Of a stretch of DNA of 64,000 nt, positions 17,235-26,668 are shown in pieces (the first letter of the stretch is position 1; each line of letters opens with the position of its first letter). The translations under genes were made by a program, and so were the position numbers. Under the pieces are notes generated by a model. That model did no database searches, was not told the origin of the DNA, and worked only from the letters and a program-made list of their open reading frames with translations. The DNA comes from Halomonas litopenaei (lineage in GTDB: Bacteria; Pseudomonadota; Gammaproteobacteria; Pseudomonadales; Halomonadaceae). The stretch spans positions 62,001-126,000 of the forward strand of contig NZ_PXNS01000005.1 of assembly GCF_003045775.1 (NCBI RefSeq), read 5' to 3'.

Positions 17235-17948
17235 ATGGAAGAACGTTCAGAGCAACGAGAACAGGATCACGTACTTATCATCGAAGATGATGAGCGTCTC
17301 GCTGGTCTGACGCGGGACTACCTCGAAGCCAACGGCTTCCGAGTGAGCCTGGAGGATGACGGCGGTCGCGGCGTCGATCGTATTCTGTCGCTGCAGCCGG
17401 ATCTGGTGATTCTGGATCTGATGCTGCCGGGCGAGGATGGCCTGTCGATCTGTCGTCGTGTTCGCAGCGACTACGGTGGTCCGATCCTGATGCTGACCGC
17501 GCGGACTGACGACATGGATCAGGTCCTGGGGCTCGAGATGGGCGCCGACGATTATGTGCCGAAGCCGGTGCAGCCGAGGGTACTGCTGGCACGCATGCGT
17601 GCCCTGCTGCGTCGTCTCGACGGAGCCGAGGTCAGTGGCGAAAGCCGCTTGACGTTCCAGGACCTGGAAATCGACAACGCCACCCGCGAGGCCTGGCTCA
17701 AGGGCGAGCGTATCGATCTGACCAGCGCCGAGTTCGACCTTTTGTGGCTGCTGGCCAGCCACGCCGGTCGGGTGCTGACCCGCGAAGAAATCTTTTCCCA
17801 GTTGCGCGGCATCCGCTACGACGGCCAGGACCGCTCCATCGACGTGCGGGTGTCGCGGATTCGGCCCAAGATAGGCGATGACCCCCATCATCCGCACCGC
17901 ATCAAGACGGTCAGGAGCAAGGGCTATCTGTTCGTGAAGGACAGCTGA
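17235..17948 (+). CDS. rstA: OmpR-family response regulator, RstA-like
   Basis: 237 residues: a receiver domain (about 12-125) with acidic pocket E17-D19, phospho-acceptor Asp61 (ILDLMLPGEDG) and conserved Lys110, then a winged-helix OmpR DNA-binding domain (DLTSAEFDLLWLLASHAGRV, REEIF). The receiver matches RstA more than other OmpR proteins in ICRRVRSDYGGPI and LGLEMGADDYVPK. The start is uncertain: AAGGA lies 12 bases before this ATG and directly against another ATG at 17223, four codons upstream. The stop is four bases from the cognate sensor kinase gene. The regulon cannot be read here. Confidence 0.85.
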   Translation: MEERSEQREQDHVLIIEDDERLAGLTRDYLEANGFRVSLEDDGGRGVDRILSLQPDLVILDLMLPGEDGLSICRRVRSDYGGPILMLTARTDDMDQVLGLEMGADDYVPKPVQPRVLLARMRALLRRLDGAEVSGESRLTFQDLEIDNATREAWLKGERIDLTSAEFDLLWLLASHAGRVLTREEIFSQLRGIRYDGQDRSIDVRVSRIRPKIGDDPHHPHRIKTVRSKGYLFVKDS

Positions 17949-17952
17949 ACCC

Positions 17953-19557
17953 ATGCGTCGCGCTCTGGCCGACAGTACCTTCCTGCGGGTCTACGTCATG
18001 CTGGCGGCGACCCTGGTGCTGGCGCTCGGCGTGGCGATGGTGGGCATGACGCTGATCGACAAGGTGCGCATCGAGCACTATCGCGAACAGCTGGCCGAGG
18101 CGCCCATGCACCTGTTGGCGACGATGATCGACAGCATGCCGCGGGGCGAGCGGCGTGAGTGGATGGCCGAGAAGTCCGAGGCGCTGGACATGTCGATGTC
18201 GATCGTGCCCCTGTCGTCGCTGTCGCCGAGCTACTTCACCCGTCTTCGACTGCAGCGCGGCGGCGTGCTGGTCGGGCGTGACAGTCCCCATGAGTGGCGC
18301 TTCTGGCGGCTGATGCCCGCCGGTGGCGCGGTCCTGCAGGTGTCGCTGTCCGGCATGTCGGAGCGCCAGTTGCGGGGCCTGACCCAGCTCAGCGGGGAAT
18401 GGCTCGCCAGCCTGCCGGCGGGGGAGCGCCAGGCGAGCATCGACAGCATGACCCGCGGCGACCTGCCGGTATCGATCAGCCAGTCCCCTCCGGATATCCT
18501 CGAGCCACGTCAGCGCAACCGCCTGGCCGGTGGCGAGGTGATGATGCAGCTACTGCCCGAGCACTGGTCGGTGGTGCTGTTCATGCAGGTGACGCCGCCT
18601 GGCGAAGCCCCCTTCTGGCTGACGGTAGGGCCGATGGCCAGCTACGAGGCGCTTCCGCCGGCGCTGTTGGCGTCGATGCTGGTGCTGCTGATGGGCGCAC
18701 TGGCGATCGTCATCTACCTGATCGTGCGGGGTATCGAGGCGCGCATGGCGCGACTTGAGATGGCCGCCACCCGGCTTGCCAGCGGTCGCCTCGATACCCG
18801 GGTCAAGGTCGAGAGCGGCGACTTTCTCGGGCGTGTCGGCATGGCCTTCAACGGCATGGCCTCCCAGGTGCAGTCGTTGTTGCGGGCCCAGCAGGACATG
18901 ATCCGGGCAGTGTCCCACGAACTCAGGACGCCGGTGGCGAGGATTCGCTTTGCGGTGCAGATGGTCGAGGACATGTCCGAGGATGCCCTGGTCAGGCGCC
19001 AGTTGCAGGGGGTCGACAGCGACATCGATGAACTCGACGATCTGATCGACGAAATCCTCACCTATGCGCGCCTCGATAGCGAGACCATCCATGGTGTCGA
19101 AGCTTCCCCCGAACCGGTGGAGCTGCGTGACATCTGCGAGCGGGTGATCGACTCCCTGATGCCATTGCACGGCAATCTTGACGTGCGTCTGACCGCGGGG
19201 CCGGAGATCGAGGTCCACGCCGATTCCCGCTATCTGCAACGGGCCACCCAGAACCTGGTGGCCAACGCCTGCCGCCACGCCCGCACCCGGGTCAAGGTCA
19301 GCCTGCTCGACGAACCCAACCAGGTGCGGGTCGACGTGGAGGACGATGGGGAAGGGGTGCCGCCGGAGGCGCGCCAGGATATCTTCAAGCCCTTCGCCCG
19401 CCTGGACGACAGCCGAACCCGCCGCTCCGGCGGCTACGGGCTGGGGCTGTCCATCGTGCAGAAGGTGATGGCCTGGCACGGCGGCACCGTCAGCGTGGAC
19501 GAGAGTCCCGGCCTGAAGGGCGCGCGCTTCTCGCTGATCATCCCCCGCCGGGTCTGA
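17953..19557 (+). CDS. rstB: Sensor histidine kinase, RstB-like
   Basis: 534 residues of a standard inner-membrane sensor: a first membrane helix at about 13-35, a periplasmic domain of about 190 residues, a second helix (about 235-257), HAMP, then HisKA with the phospho-acceptor in AVSHELRTPVARIRF. The HATPase follows, with N box NLVANACRHA, G1 DVEDDGEGVP and G2 GGYGLGLSIV. The periplasmic part keeps RstB-like phrases such as MSMSIVPLSSLSPS. It phosphorylates the adjacent regulator, with which it is coupled by a four-base gap. The periplasmic domain is longer than in E. coli RstB, so the signal may differ. Confidence 0.86.
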   Translation: MRRALADSTFLRVYVMLAATLVLALGVAMVGMTLIDKVRIEHYREQLAEAPMHLLATMIDSMPRGERREWMAEKSEALDMSMSIVPLSSLSPSYFTRLRLQRGGVLVGRDSPHEWRFWRLMPAGGAVLQVSLSGMSERQLRGLTQLSGEWLASLPAGERQASIDSMTRGDLPVSISQSPPDILEPRQRNRLAGGEVMMQLLPEHWSVVLFMQVTPPGEAPFWLTVGPMASYEALPPALLASMLVLLMGALAIVIYLIVRGIEARMARLEMAATRLASGRLDTRVKVESGDFLGRVGMAFNGMASQVQSLLRAQQDMIRAVSHELRTPVARIRFAVQMVEDMSEDALVRRQLQGVDSDIDELDDLIDEILTYARLDSETIHGVEASPEPVELRDICERVIDSLMPLHGNLDVRLTAGPEIEVHADSRYLQRATQNLVANACRHARTRVKVSLLDEPNQVRVDVEDDGEGVPPEARQDIFKPFARLDDSRTRRSGGYGLGLSIVQKVMAWHGGTVSVDESPGLKGARFSLIIPRRV

Positions 19558-19647
19558 GAATCTGCCCGCGGGCCAACCTGAATGCCGGTGAACGGCCCCT
19601 GTTTCGGGCGGTCCTGATTCGTTCAGCGCCTCGACGATGTTTCCTGC

Positions 19648-20562
19648 TCAGGCCGGCTTGATCCCTTCCAGCACCGCAAAGGACGTCTCCCGCGCGGTGC
19701 GCAGAAAGTCCACCATCCAGGGGGCTTCCCGGGTGTCTTCGCGGATGGCGGCGAAGAGCGTGCTCCAGACACCATCCTCGCCCAGCGCGACGGCCTTGAC
19801 GTAGTCCCGCTCCAGGTACTCGGTCAGTGCCCAATTGGGCAGCGCACAGACTCCGCGACCGCTGGCCACCAGTTGCATCATCATGATCGTCAGTTCGGCG
19901 GTGCGCACCTCCCTGGGGGTGACGCCGGCCGGGTCGAGGAACTGGGTGAACACATCCAGACGCGAACGTTCCACCGGGTAGGTGATCAGGGTCAGGTCGG
20001 CCAGATCCTGGGGCGAGACGTGGGAGCGCCCGGCCAGGGCATGCTGACGCGCCACGGCGAGCAGGCCTTCGTAGCGAAACAGCGGCTCGTAGTGAACGCC
20101 GGGCAGGGGTTGGGGGTCGGCGGTGATCACCAGATCGAGCTGCTCGCGGGCCAGCGCCGGCAGCGGATCGAAGTGGTGGCCGCCGGGGATGTCGATCTCG
20201 ACCTCCGGCCAATGGTCGCGGAAGTGATCCACGGTGGGCATCAGCCACTGAAAGCAGCTATGACACTCGATCGCCATGTGCAGGCGGCCCTGCTCGTTGC
20301 CGGCCAGGCGCGCCAGGTCACGCTCGGCCATGCGCACCTGGGGCAGGATCTGTTCGGCCAGGTTCAAGAGGCGCAGCCCGGCCCGGGTGAACTCCACCGG
20401 CCGGGTCTTGCGCAGGAACAGTGGCCCGCCCAGACGCTCCTCCAGATCCTTGAGCTGGTGGGACAGCGCCGACTGGGTCAGGTGGACCCGTTCGGCGGCC
20501 TCCACCAGGGAGCCGGCGTCGCGCAGCGCTATCAGAGTGCGCAGATGACGGAGTTCGAGCAT
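19648..20562 (-). CDS. metR: LysR-family activator of methionine biosynthesis
   Basis: 304 residues with an N-terminal LysR helix-turn-helix (GSLVEAAERVHLTQSALSHQ) and a C-terminal effector domain. The segment IECHSCFQWLMP is characteristic of MetR. MetR uses homocysteine as co-inducer to activate metE and related genes. The gene is divergent from metE with about 100 bases between them, the usual arrangement, and that gap contains a MetR-like site. Assignment rests on sequence plus position and is firm. Confidence 0.93.
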   Translation of the reverse strand: MLELRHLRTLIALRDAGSLVEAAERVHLTQSALSHQLKDLEERLGGPLFLRKTRPVEFTRAGLRLLNLAEQILPQVRMAERDLARLAGNEQGRLHMAIECHSCFQWLMPTVDHFRDHWPEVEIDIPGGHHFDPLPALAREQLDLVITADPQPLPGVHYEPLFRYEGLLAVARQHALAGRSHVSPQDLADLTLITYPVERSRLDVFTQFLDPAGVTPREVRTAELTIMMMQLVASGRGVCALPNWALTEYLERDYVKAVALGEDGVWSTLFAAIREDTREAPWMVDFLRTARETSFAVLEGIKPA

Positions 20563-20567
20563 TATCG

Positions 20568-20664
20568 TGAGCTTCTTTCATAGTAAAGATTAAGAAGTTT
20601 AGTTTGATTCACCCTTCGGATGCCAGCGACACTTCGTCGTATCATTCATGATCAAGGTGAATCA
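20568..20664. promoter_or_regulatory. metR-metE divergent control region
   Basis: TGAGCTTCTTTCA at 20568-20580 matches the MetR consensus TGAA-N5-TTCA at all but one defined base. A second element is the perfect 9-bp inverted repeat TGATTCACC (20605-20613) and GGTGAATCA (20656-20664), which brackets the metE promoter area and overlaps its ribosome site AAGGTG. Confidence 0.5.
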
Positions 20665-20666
20665 CC

Positions 20667-22967
20667 ATGACTTTTTCTCATATTCTGGGGTATCCCCGCA
20701 TCGGTGCCGACCGCGAGCTCAAGCGCGCCACCGAAGCCTACTGGAAGGGCGACGCCGATCGGGCCAGCCTGGAGGCGACCGGTCGCGAGTTGCGCAAGCG
20801 TCACTGGCAGGATCAGCGCGAGGCGGGACTGGACCTGGTGACGGTGGGCGACTTCGCCTTCTATGACCAGGTGTTAAACGTGTCGCTGCTGCTGGGTGCC
20901 GTGCCGGCGCGTTTTGCTGCCAAGGCCGAGCTCGAGCGTGGTGAAGTCGATCTGGACACCGCCTTTCGCATGGCCCGGGGCCGCGCACCCAGCGGAGAAC
21001 CCGCTGCCGCCTGCGAGATGACCAAGTACTTCGATACCAACTACCACTATCTGGTACCGGAACTGCACCAGGGTCAGGACTTCCGCCTGGCCAGCACGCG
21101 GCTGTTCGACGAGGTCGTCGAGGCGCAGCAGCAGGGGCACGCGGTCAAGGTGGCGCTGGTCGGGCCGCTGACCTGGCTGTGGCTCGGCAAGGAGCGGGGC
21201 GAGTCGTCCTTCGATCGTCTGGCGCTGCTCGATGGTGTGCTGGCGGTCTACGCCGAGGTGTTCGCCAGACTCGCCAAGCTGGGTGTGGAGTGGGTGCAGC
21301 TCGACGAGCCGGCCCTGGCCCAGGACCTGCCCGGCGACTGGAAGGTAGCCTTCGAACGTGCCTACCATCATCTGCAGGGGTCGGGGGTCAAGCTGCTGGT
21401 GGCCAACTACTTCGGCGGCCTCGGCGACAACCTGACCCTGGCGGTCAATCTGCCGGTGGCGGGGCTGCACCTGGACGCCGTGCGTGCCCCACAGGAGGTC
21501 GAGACGGTGGTCGACCGTCTGCTGCCTCACAAGGTGCTGTCGCTGGGCGTCATCGACGGACGCAACATCTGGCGCGCCGACCTGGCTGCCCTGCGCGATC
21601 AGTGGACCAACGCCGCCAGCCGTCTGGGCGAGCGTCTGTGGATCGCCCCCAGCTGCTCGCTGCTGCATGTGCCGGTGGACCTGGAGCGCGAGACCGAGCT
21701 CGACGCCGAGTTCAGAAGCTGGCTGGCCTTCGCTCGCCAGAAGCTCGACGAGACCGTGACCCTGGCAAGACTGCTCGCTGGCCGGGTGCGACCCGAAGAC
21801 GAGGCGCTGCTGGCGGCTTGCGTGCAGGCGATTGCCTCGCGGCGTGAGTCGCCACGCATTCATCGTCCCGAGGTCGGTGCACGCCTGGCGGCGCTTGGCG
21901 AGGCCGACAGCCAGCGCCCGAGCCCCTATCTGCAGCGCGCCGAGCAGCAGCGTCGCGCCCTCGGACTGCCGCTGTTTCCGACCACCACCATCGGCTCCTT
22001 CCCCCAGACCGCTGAGATTCGCGCTGCCCGTCGTGACCACAAGGCAGGACGCCTGTCCGCTGACGACTACCACACCAGGATGCGCGAGGAGATCGCCCAG
22101 GCGGTGCGGCTGCAGGAAGAGCTGGGCTTGGACATGCTGGTCCACGGCGAGGCCGAGCGTAACGACATGGTCGAGTACTTCGGTGAGCAGCTCGACGGTT
22201 ACGCCTTCACCCGCTTCGGCTGGGTACAGAGCTATGGGTCACGCTGCGTCAAGCCACCGATCCTGTTCGGCGACGTGAGCCGTCCTGCACCGATGACGGT
22301 GGAGTGGAGCCGCTACGCCCAGTCGCTGACCGGGGCGCCGATGATGGGCATGCTGACCGGCCCGGTGACCATGCTGCAGTGGGCCTTCGTGCGCGATGAC
22401 CAGCCTCGCGCGACCACCTGCCGCCAGATCGCCCTGGCACTGCGTGACGAGGTGTGTGACCTGGAGGCGGCGGGCATTCGCGCCATCCAGATCGACGAGC
22501 CGGCGCTGCGGGAAGGTCTGCCGCTGCGCAAGGCCGAGTGGCAGGAGTATCTGGACTGGGCGGTGGAGGCGTTCCGCCTGTCGGCCAGCTGTGTAGCGGA
22601 CGCGACCCAGATCCACACCCACATGTGCTACTCCGAGTTCAACGACATCATCGCCTCCATCGCCGAGCTGGACGCCGACGTCATCACCATCGAGACCTCG
22701 CGCTCCGACATGGAGTTGCTCGACGCCTTCCGTGACTTCGACTATCCCAACGAGATCGGACCGGGGGTCTACGACATCCATTCACCGAACCTGCCCGAGG
22801 TGGACTGGATGGTGGCGCTGATGGAAAAGGCCGCCGAGCGCATCTCGCTGGAGCGGCTGTGGGTCAACCCGGACTGCGGCCTCAAGACCCGTCAGTGGGA
22901 GGAGGTGACACCGGCGCTGGCCAATATGGTCCAGGCCGCCAAGGAGCTGCGTCGACGCCACGCCTGA
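20667..22967 (+). CDS. metE: Cobalamin-independent methionine synthase
   Basis: 766 residues. It transfers the methyl group of 5-methyltetrahydropteroyltri-L-glutamate to homocysteine, the last step of methionine synthesis, without B12. The N-terminus [17 protein letters not shown] is typical of the family, and the catalytic barrel begins near [12 protein letters not shown]. Zinc ligands His652 and Cys654 ([10 protein letters not shown]) and Cys737 (NPDCGLKTR) are all present, with the same offset from E. coli numbering. No riboswitch-like structure precedes it; control is expected through the divergent metR product. Confidence 0.97.
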   Translation: MTFSHILGYPRIGADRELKRATEAYWKGDADRASLEATGRELRKRHWQDQREAGLDLVTVGDFAFYDQVLNVSLLLGAVPARFAAKAELERGEVDLDTAFRMARGRAPSGEPAAACEMTKYFDTNYHYLVPELHQGQDFRLASTRLFDEVVEAQQQGHAVKVALVGPLTWLWLGKERGESSFDRLALLDGVLAVYAEVFARLAKLGVEWVQLDEPALAQDLPGDWKVAFERAYHHLQGSGVKLLVANYFGGLGDNLTLAVNLPVAGLHLDAVRAPQEVETVVDRLLPHKVLSLGVIDGRNIWRADLAALRDQWTNAASRLGERLWIAPSCSLLHVPVDLERETELDAEFRSWLAFARQKLDETVTLARLLAGRVRPEDEALLAACVQAIASRRESPRIHRPEVGARLAALGEADSQRPSPYLQRAEQQRRALGLPLFPTTTIGSFPQTAEIRAARRDHKAGRLSADDYHTRMREEIAQAVRLQEELGLDMLVHGEAERNDMVEYFGEQLDGYAFTRFGWVQSYGSRCVKPPILFGDVSRPAPMTVEWSRYAQSLTGAPMMGMLTGPVTMLQWAFVRDDQPRATTCRQIALALRDEVCDLEAAGIRAIQIDEPALREGLPLRKAEWQEYLDWAVEAFRLSASCVADATQIHTHMCYSEFNDIIASIAELDADVITIETSRSDMELLDAFRDFDYPNEIGPGVYDIHSPNLPEVDWMVALMEKAAERISLERLWVNPDCGLKTRQWEEVTPALANMVQAAKELRRRHA

Positions 22968-23175
22968 CGACCGAGCCGCACTAGAGGGCCCATGACGCCG
23001 GGAAGCGCGGTTGAAAGTTCGTCGATTGTGCGAGGGGGCGATCCCATGGTGGCAGAGCCGCGCCTTTTGACGATGTGGCTGGTAAGCTTCGCCAGTAGGC
23101 CCCGACAGGGACACGCCAGACGGCACCTGGCGGGGCCACGGAATCGTACTGATGTCGTGATCGAAGGAGCCTGTC

Positions 23176-23931
23176 ATGTGTCGTCCCGCTGTCGTCTCAC
23201 CCCTCCTTGTCGTGATGCTGAGTGGACTGGTGGGGTGCGCCACTACCAGCGCTCCCGGTCCTGCCAGCGAGCAGACCGATCGCGCGGAGCGGCGCGGTTC
23301 CTTTACCGATGCGCCGGTGGAGCAGAAGGCGCCGCTGCTGCCCTCTGCCTACTTTGTCGGTGATGGCGCTACCTTCGTTGGCTGGCGCTGTTCGCCGAGT
23401 CAGGACATGGTCTCGGCGACCCAGGAGGATTCGCTCAGGTTGTGGACCACCCACGGTGCCGAGCAGTTGCCCCAGGCGGTGGTGGACCAGGGCGAGCGTT
23501 ACCAGCGAGGGGAACTCAGCGCCCATATCATTGGTGATCGGGCGGTGATCAAGAGCTCCCGCGGTCGGCTCGAGTGCGAGGCCCGTACCCGCCGCGACTC
23601 CCTACGGCGCAGCGACAAGCCCGGGGTGATGTTCCTGGCCCGGGGCAACGAGCCAGGCTGGCACCTCGAACTGGCCAATGACGTGCCGCGCATCGACATG
23701 AGTCTGGACTACGGCGAGCGTGAAGTGAGCCTGCCCTATCGCGTCACCACCCTGGACAACGGTGCCGGTCGAGTGATCCTGGAAAGCGGCCGCGCCGATG
23801 CGCCCTTCGAGTTGCGCATCGAGGCCGGTGCCTGCTTCGATGATATGGCGGGCACGCCCTGGCCGGCCCAGGTCACCTTGAACGTCAACGGACGTCAGCT
23901 GCAGGGGTGTGGGCAGGGCATCGCGCCCTGA
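23176..23931 (+). CDS. Lipoprotein with MliC-like and COG3650-like domains
   Basis: 251 residues starting behind AAGGAG. A signal peptide ends in the lipobox LVGC with Cys21, so it should be lipid-anchored. Residues about 65-140 (WRCSPSQDM to SRGRLECEAR) resemble MliC, the membrane-bound inhibitor of C-type lysozyme. Residues about 155-247 (FLARGNEPGWHLEL to GCGQGIAP) resemble COG3650-type envelope proteins. Both parts keep paired cysteines. Lysozyme inhibition is possible but inferred from one domain. The gene stands alone between metE and an intrinsic terminator. Confidence 0.75.
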   Translation: MCRPAVVSPLLVVMLSGLVGCATTSAPGPASEQTDRAERRGSFTDAPVEQKAPLLPSAYFVGDGATFVGWRCSPSQDMVSATQEDSLRLWTTHGAEQLPQAVVDQGERYQRGELSAHIIGDRAVIKSSRGRLECEARTRRDSLRRSDKPGVMFLARGNEPGWHLELANDVPRIDMSLDYGEREVSLPYRVTTLDNGAGRVILESGRADAPFELRIEAGACFDDMAGTPWPAQVTLNVNGRQLQGCGQGIAP

Positions 23932-23998
23932 CGGGGGGCGACGTGGACGCGCTTGGCAAGCCGACGAAAGCGTCCTTGGCTTGTGTAGCCAGCACACG

Positions 23999-24033
23999 CG
24001 AATAAAGCGCCGAGCGGCGCTTTATTCGTTTTT
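23999..24033 (+). terminator. Strong intrinsic terminator after the lipoprotein gene
   Basis: A perfect 14-bp inverted repeat, CGAATAAAGCGCCG (23999-24012) and CGGCGCTTTATTCG (24015-24028), is followed by TTTTT. Confidence 0.9.
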
Positions 24034-24122
24034 ATCGAAAGATATTCCGAGATTTATTCGCTTTTCGTCGATTTTGTTGGCGGTAAACTGTGCGCAGACA
24101 TCATCTTCCACAGGAACTCGCC

Positions 24123-24728
24123 ATGACCCGCGTACTGCTTGTCACCTCATCCATCCTCGCCGACCAGGGCCAGTCCACCCAGCTGGCACGCCACTTCGAG
24201 CGCCTGGCGCGCCAGCGTGACGATATCGAGATCACCCATCGCGACGTGGTCGCCGACGACCTGCCACACCTGGGCCTCGACGAGCTGTCCAGCTGGCAGG
24301 TGGCGGACGCAGAGCGCAGCGAGGCACAGCGCGAGCTGGCGACGCGCTCCGATGAGCGTCTCGCCGAGCTCGAGGCCCACGACGTGCTGGTGCTCGCCGT
24401 GCCGCTTTATAACCTGGGCATTCCCTCCCAGCTCAAGGCCTGGTTCGACCGTATCCTGCGCGCGGGCAAGAGCTTCCGCTACACCGAGAATGGCCCGGTG
24501 GGGCTGCTCGAGGGCAAGCGTGCCATCGTGCTGGGCGCTCGCGGCGGTCAGTACGCCGGTAGTGCTCTGGATACCCAGACACCGCACCTGCGCCATATGC
24601 TGGGCCTGATCGGCATCAATGAGGTCGAGACGGTGTTTGCCGAAGGGCTCAGCATGGGTGACGAACACAAGGAAGCGGCCCTCACCACTGCCCACGCCGA
24701 GATCGAGGCGCTGATCGCCAGGCTGTAA
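24123..24728 (+). CDS. azoR: FMN-dependent NADH:quinone/azo reductase
   Basis: 201 residues from the ATG behind AGGAA; an in-frame ATG at 24090 lies in the terminator-proximal spacer and is less likely. The flavodoxin-like fold is shown by RVLLVTSSILADQGQSTQLA (FMN phosphate loop), PLYNLGIPSQLKAWFDRILR (flavin contact) and ARGGQYAG. The enzyme reduces azo dyes and quinones by two electrons, protecting against quinone stress. It is monocistronic, ending at a strong hairpin shared with the convergent membrane-protein gene. Confidence 0.93.
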   Translation: MTRVLLVTSSILADQGQSTQLARHFERLARQRDDIEITHRDVVADDLPHLGLDELSSWQVADAERSEAQRELATRSDERLAELEAHDVLVLAVPLYNLGIPSQLKAWFDRILRAGKSFRYTENGPVGLLEGKRAIVLGARGGQYAGSALDTQTPHLRHMLGLIGINEVETVFAEGLSMGDEHKEAALTTAHAEIEALIARL

Positions 24729-24757
24729 GCCGCGCCCGACGTCTGAAGACACTGATT

Positions 24758-24793
24758 CGCAAGCCGCCGTGGCCCTGGCCACGGCGGCTTGCG
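24758..24793. terminator. Long hairpin between convergent genes
   Basis: A perfect 17-bp inverted repeat (24758-24774 and 24777-24793) lies between azoR and the convergent YdjM-like gene. It lacks a T-run on either strand, so the terminator role is inferred from position and stem strength. Confidence 0.55.
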
Positions 24794-24838
24794 TATGGTG
24801 ATCGTTGCTCAGGGAAGAGGCCGACACCCGGCCGGGTG

Positions 24839-25999
24839 TCAGCGAGCGTCGCAGTCGTCGCCTGCGCCCAGCTGCCAGCGGGAATCGACGAAGTCAGCGA
24901 CACACAGCGCGGGCTGTGGTGACAGCATGCGCTCGAACAATTGCCCCATGGGGCGCTGGCTTGCGCTCATCGGCAGTTGCTGGGTCGGTTCCAGGGCGCG
25001 CCAGTCGCCATCCTGGTGTTGCGCCAGTGCGAAGCGAAACGGATGGAAGCCGGGAAAGCCCAGGCGCAGGTCGGTGGCCAGCAGACGTTCGGCGTCTCCC
25101 TTGCGCTCCACCTCGTAGCGCACAAAGGGGCCAGCGAACCAGGCCAGGCGGCGACCGCTGTCGAGCGCCAGGGCGGCAGCCTCGAGTTCGGTACCGCGTC
25201 GAAACAGTTCGACGACCGGGCGGGTATCTCCGTCGAGCAGGCCGATCAGCGTCTCGGCGTGGCGATCGCCGTCCACGGCGGTGACCCGCCACAGCAGGAT
25301 CGAGAAGGGCGCCGGCTGGATCAGGCGCGGTGCCTCGGCTATGTCCACTCGGTCGAGCGCCTCGTCGGCCCTGGCATCGACCCAGCCGCGCGCGCCCAGC
25401 GCCAGCAGCAGGTACAGCGTCGAGATCACCAGGCCCCAGCTGGCGGCGCGTTGCAAGGTCGCTGGCCGATGGCCACGCCACAGTGCGATCACCAGAGCGA
25501 CCAGCAAGGCCAGGGTGTAGGCCGGGTCGATGATGAACACCAGCGGGGTAGCGCTGGGCGCGGTGACCTCGAGTGGCCACCACAGCTGGGTGCCGTAGGT
25601 GGTCAGCGAGTCCAGCAGCGGATGGGTCACCAGGCACAGCCAGAAGAACAGCCACCAGCGCAACAAGCCAAGGTGTTGCAAGCCCAGGCCCTGGGCCGGG
25701 CTTAAGCTCAAGCCCAGTCCCTGTGCAGGGCGTCTGGCCCGACGCTCGGCCAGTCGCTCGGCCAGTCGCTGAGCTAGCCCGGCCAGCACCAGCGAGAGCC
25801 CCGTCAATACGAAGAGCGAATGACTGAAGCCACGGTGGTAGGTGACGTTGGCCACGGCGTCGCCGTAGTCGATCAGCACGTCCAGGTCCGGCAGGCTGCC
25901 GACCACCGCGCCGGCGAGCAATGACTTGCGGCCCAGGTGACGGCCCAGAACCGCGCCTCCCAGGGCCGCGCCGAGGGCGGCCTGGGTCAGCGAGTCCAT
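24839..25999 (-). CDS. YdjM-like membrane-bound metal-dependent hydrolase family protein (DUF457)
   Basis: 386 residues. The N-terminus DSLTQAALGAALGGA and the histidine motif HRGFSHSLF are the signatures of the DUF457/YdjM family. Several membrane helices lie in the first 215 residues, then a C-terminal domain of about 150 residues follows. Between helices there is a short internal duplication (two copies of PAQGLGL). E. coli YdjM is an SOS-induced inner-membrane protein of unclear biochemistry. Here the gene overlaps the 3' end of the DNA glycosylase gene tag by 13 bases, tying it again to DNA repair. Hydrolase activity is a family label, not shown. Confidence 0.85.
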   Translation of the reverse strand: MDSLTQAALGAALGGAVLGRHLGRKSLLAGAVVGSLPDLDVLIDYGDAVANVTYHRGFSHSLFVLTGLSLVLAGLAQRLAERLAERRARRPAQGLGLSLSPAQGLGLQHLGLLRWWLFFWLCLVTHPLLDSLTTYGTQLWWPLEVTAPSATPLVFIIDPAYTLALLVALVIALWRGHRPATLQRAASWGLVISTLYLLLALGARGWVDARADEALDRVDIAEAPRLIQPAPFSILLWRVTAVDGDRHAETLIGLLDGDTRPVVELFRRGTELEAAALALDSGRRLAWFAGPFVRYEVERKGDAERLLATDLRLGFPGFHPFRFALAQHQDGDWRALEPTQQLPMSASQRPMGQLFERMLSPQPALCVADFVDSRWQLGAGDDCDAR

Positions 26000-26520
26000 G
26001 GTGGCGCCGCCGCCAGTACTCGGGCCTGCACCGGGCAGTCGTCACGGTGGGCGCCGGCCAGGTAGCCCGCGCTCATCAGGAACTCCTTGACGATCTCCGG
26101 GCCGGTAAAGCGAAAGTGACGCTTGAACAGCTTCACCCAGTCCGCGTGTTCACGCGGGTGGTGGGCATCCAGCCAGGCCTGAAAGCCGCCGTGGGACTCC
26201 CGCATGGCCTGGATCACCCGGGCGTTGTGGATCACCGCCTCGATCTTCAGGCGGTGACGAATGATGTCGGCGTCGGCCAGCAGACGTGCCCGATCGTCGT
26301 CGTCGTAGGCGGCGACCCGATCGACGTCGAAGCCGTCGAAGGCGCGCTTGAAGCCCTCGCGCTTCTTCAGCACCGTAAGCCACGACAGACCGGCCTGATT
26401 GATCTCGAGTGCCAGGCGCTCGAACAGGTCGGACTCGCCTCGGATCGGGAACCCGTATTCGCTGTCATGGTAGGGCCCGTGCAGCGGATGCCCCGGGGCC
26501 AGGTCGCAGTACTCGCTCAT
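25987..26520 (-). CDS. tag: DNA-3-methyladenine glycosylase I
   Basis: 177 residues, close to the usual length (about 187). It removes 3-methyladenine from alkylated DNA as the first step of base excision repair. The N-terminal EYCDLAPGHPLHGPYHDSEYG and the central GLSWLTVLKKREGFKRAF are diagnostic. The zinc-site residues Cys near the N-terminus, His in YHDSEYG, and the C-terminal H-x3-C in AHRDDC are all present. It overlaps the downstream YdjM-like gene. No LexA box was seen upstream. Confidence 0.94.
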   Translation of the reverse strand: MSEYCDLAPGHPLHGPYHDSEYGFPIRGESDLFERLALEINQAGLSWLTVLKKREGFKRAFDGFDVDRVAAYDDDDRARLLADADIIRHRLKIEAVIHNARVIQAMRESHGGFQAWLDAHHPREHADWVKLFKRHFRFTGPEIVKEFLMSAGYLAGAHRDDCPVQARVLAAAPPWTR

Positions 26521-26580
26521 GCGGCTTGCTCTTGTTGGTAAGGTGTCTCGATTCCCTGGGACCGACCTGCGCTACGACAA

Positions 26581-26605
26581 AAGGGTACCGACTCGGCATA
26601 CCCTT
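26581..26605. promoter_or_regulatory. Perfect inverted repeat in the tag / DUF411 divergent gap
   Basis: AAGGGTA (26581-26587) and TACCCTT (26599-26605) form perfect 7-bp arms around an 11-base centre, 63 bases before the DUF411 gene. It is a candidate operator for that metal-binding protein or for tag. Confidence 0.4.
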
Positions 26606-26668
26606 GATGGCGCGATTCTGCGATCCTGAGGCCTGTCCTTCTCTTTTTCCGTCAGGAGATCATACGCG

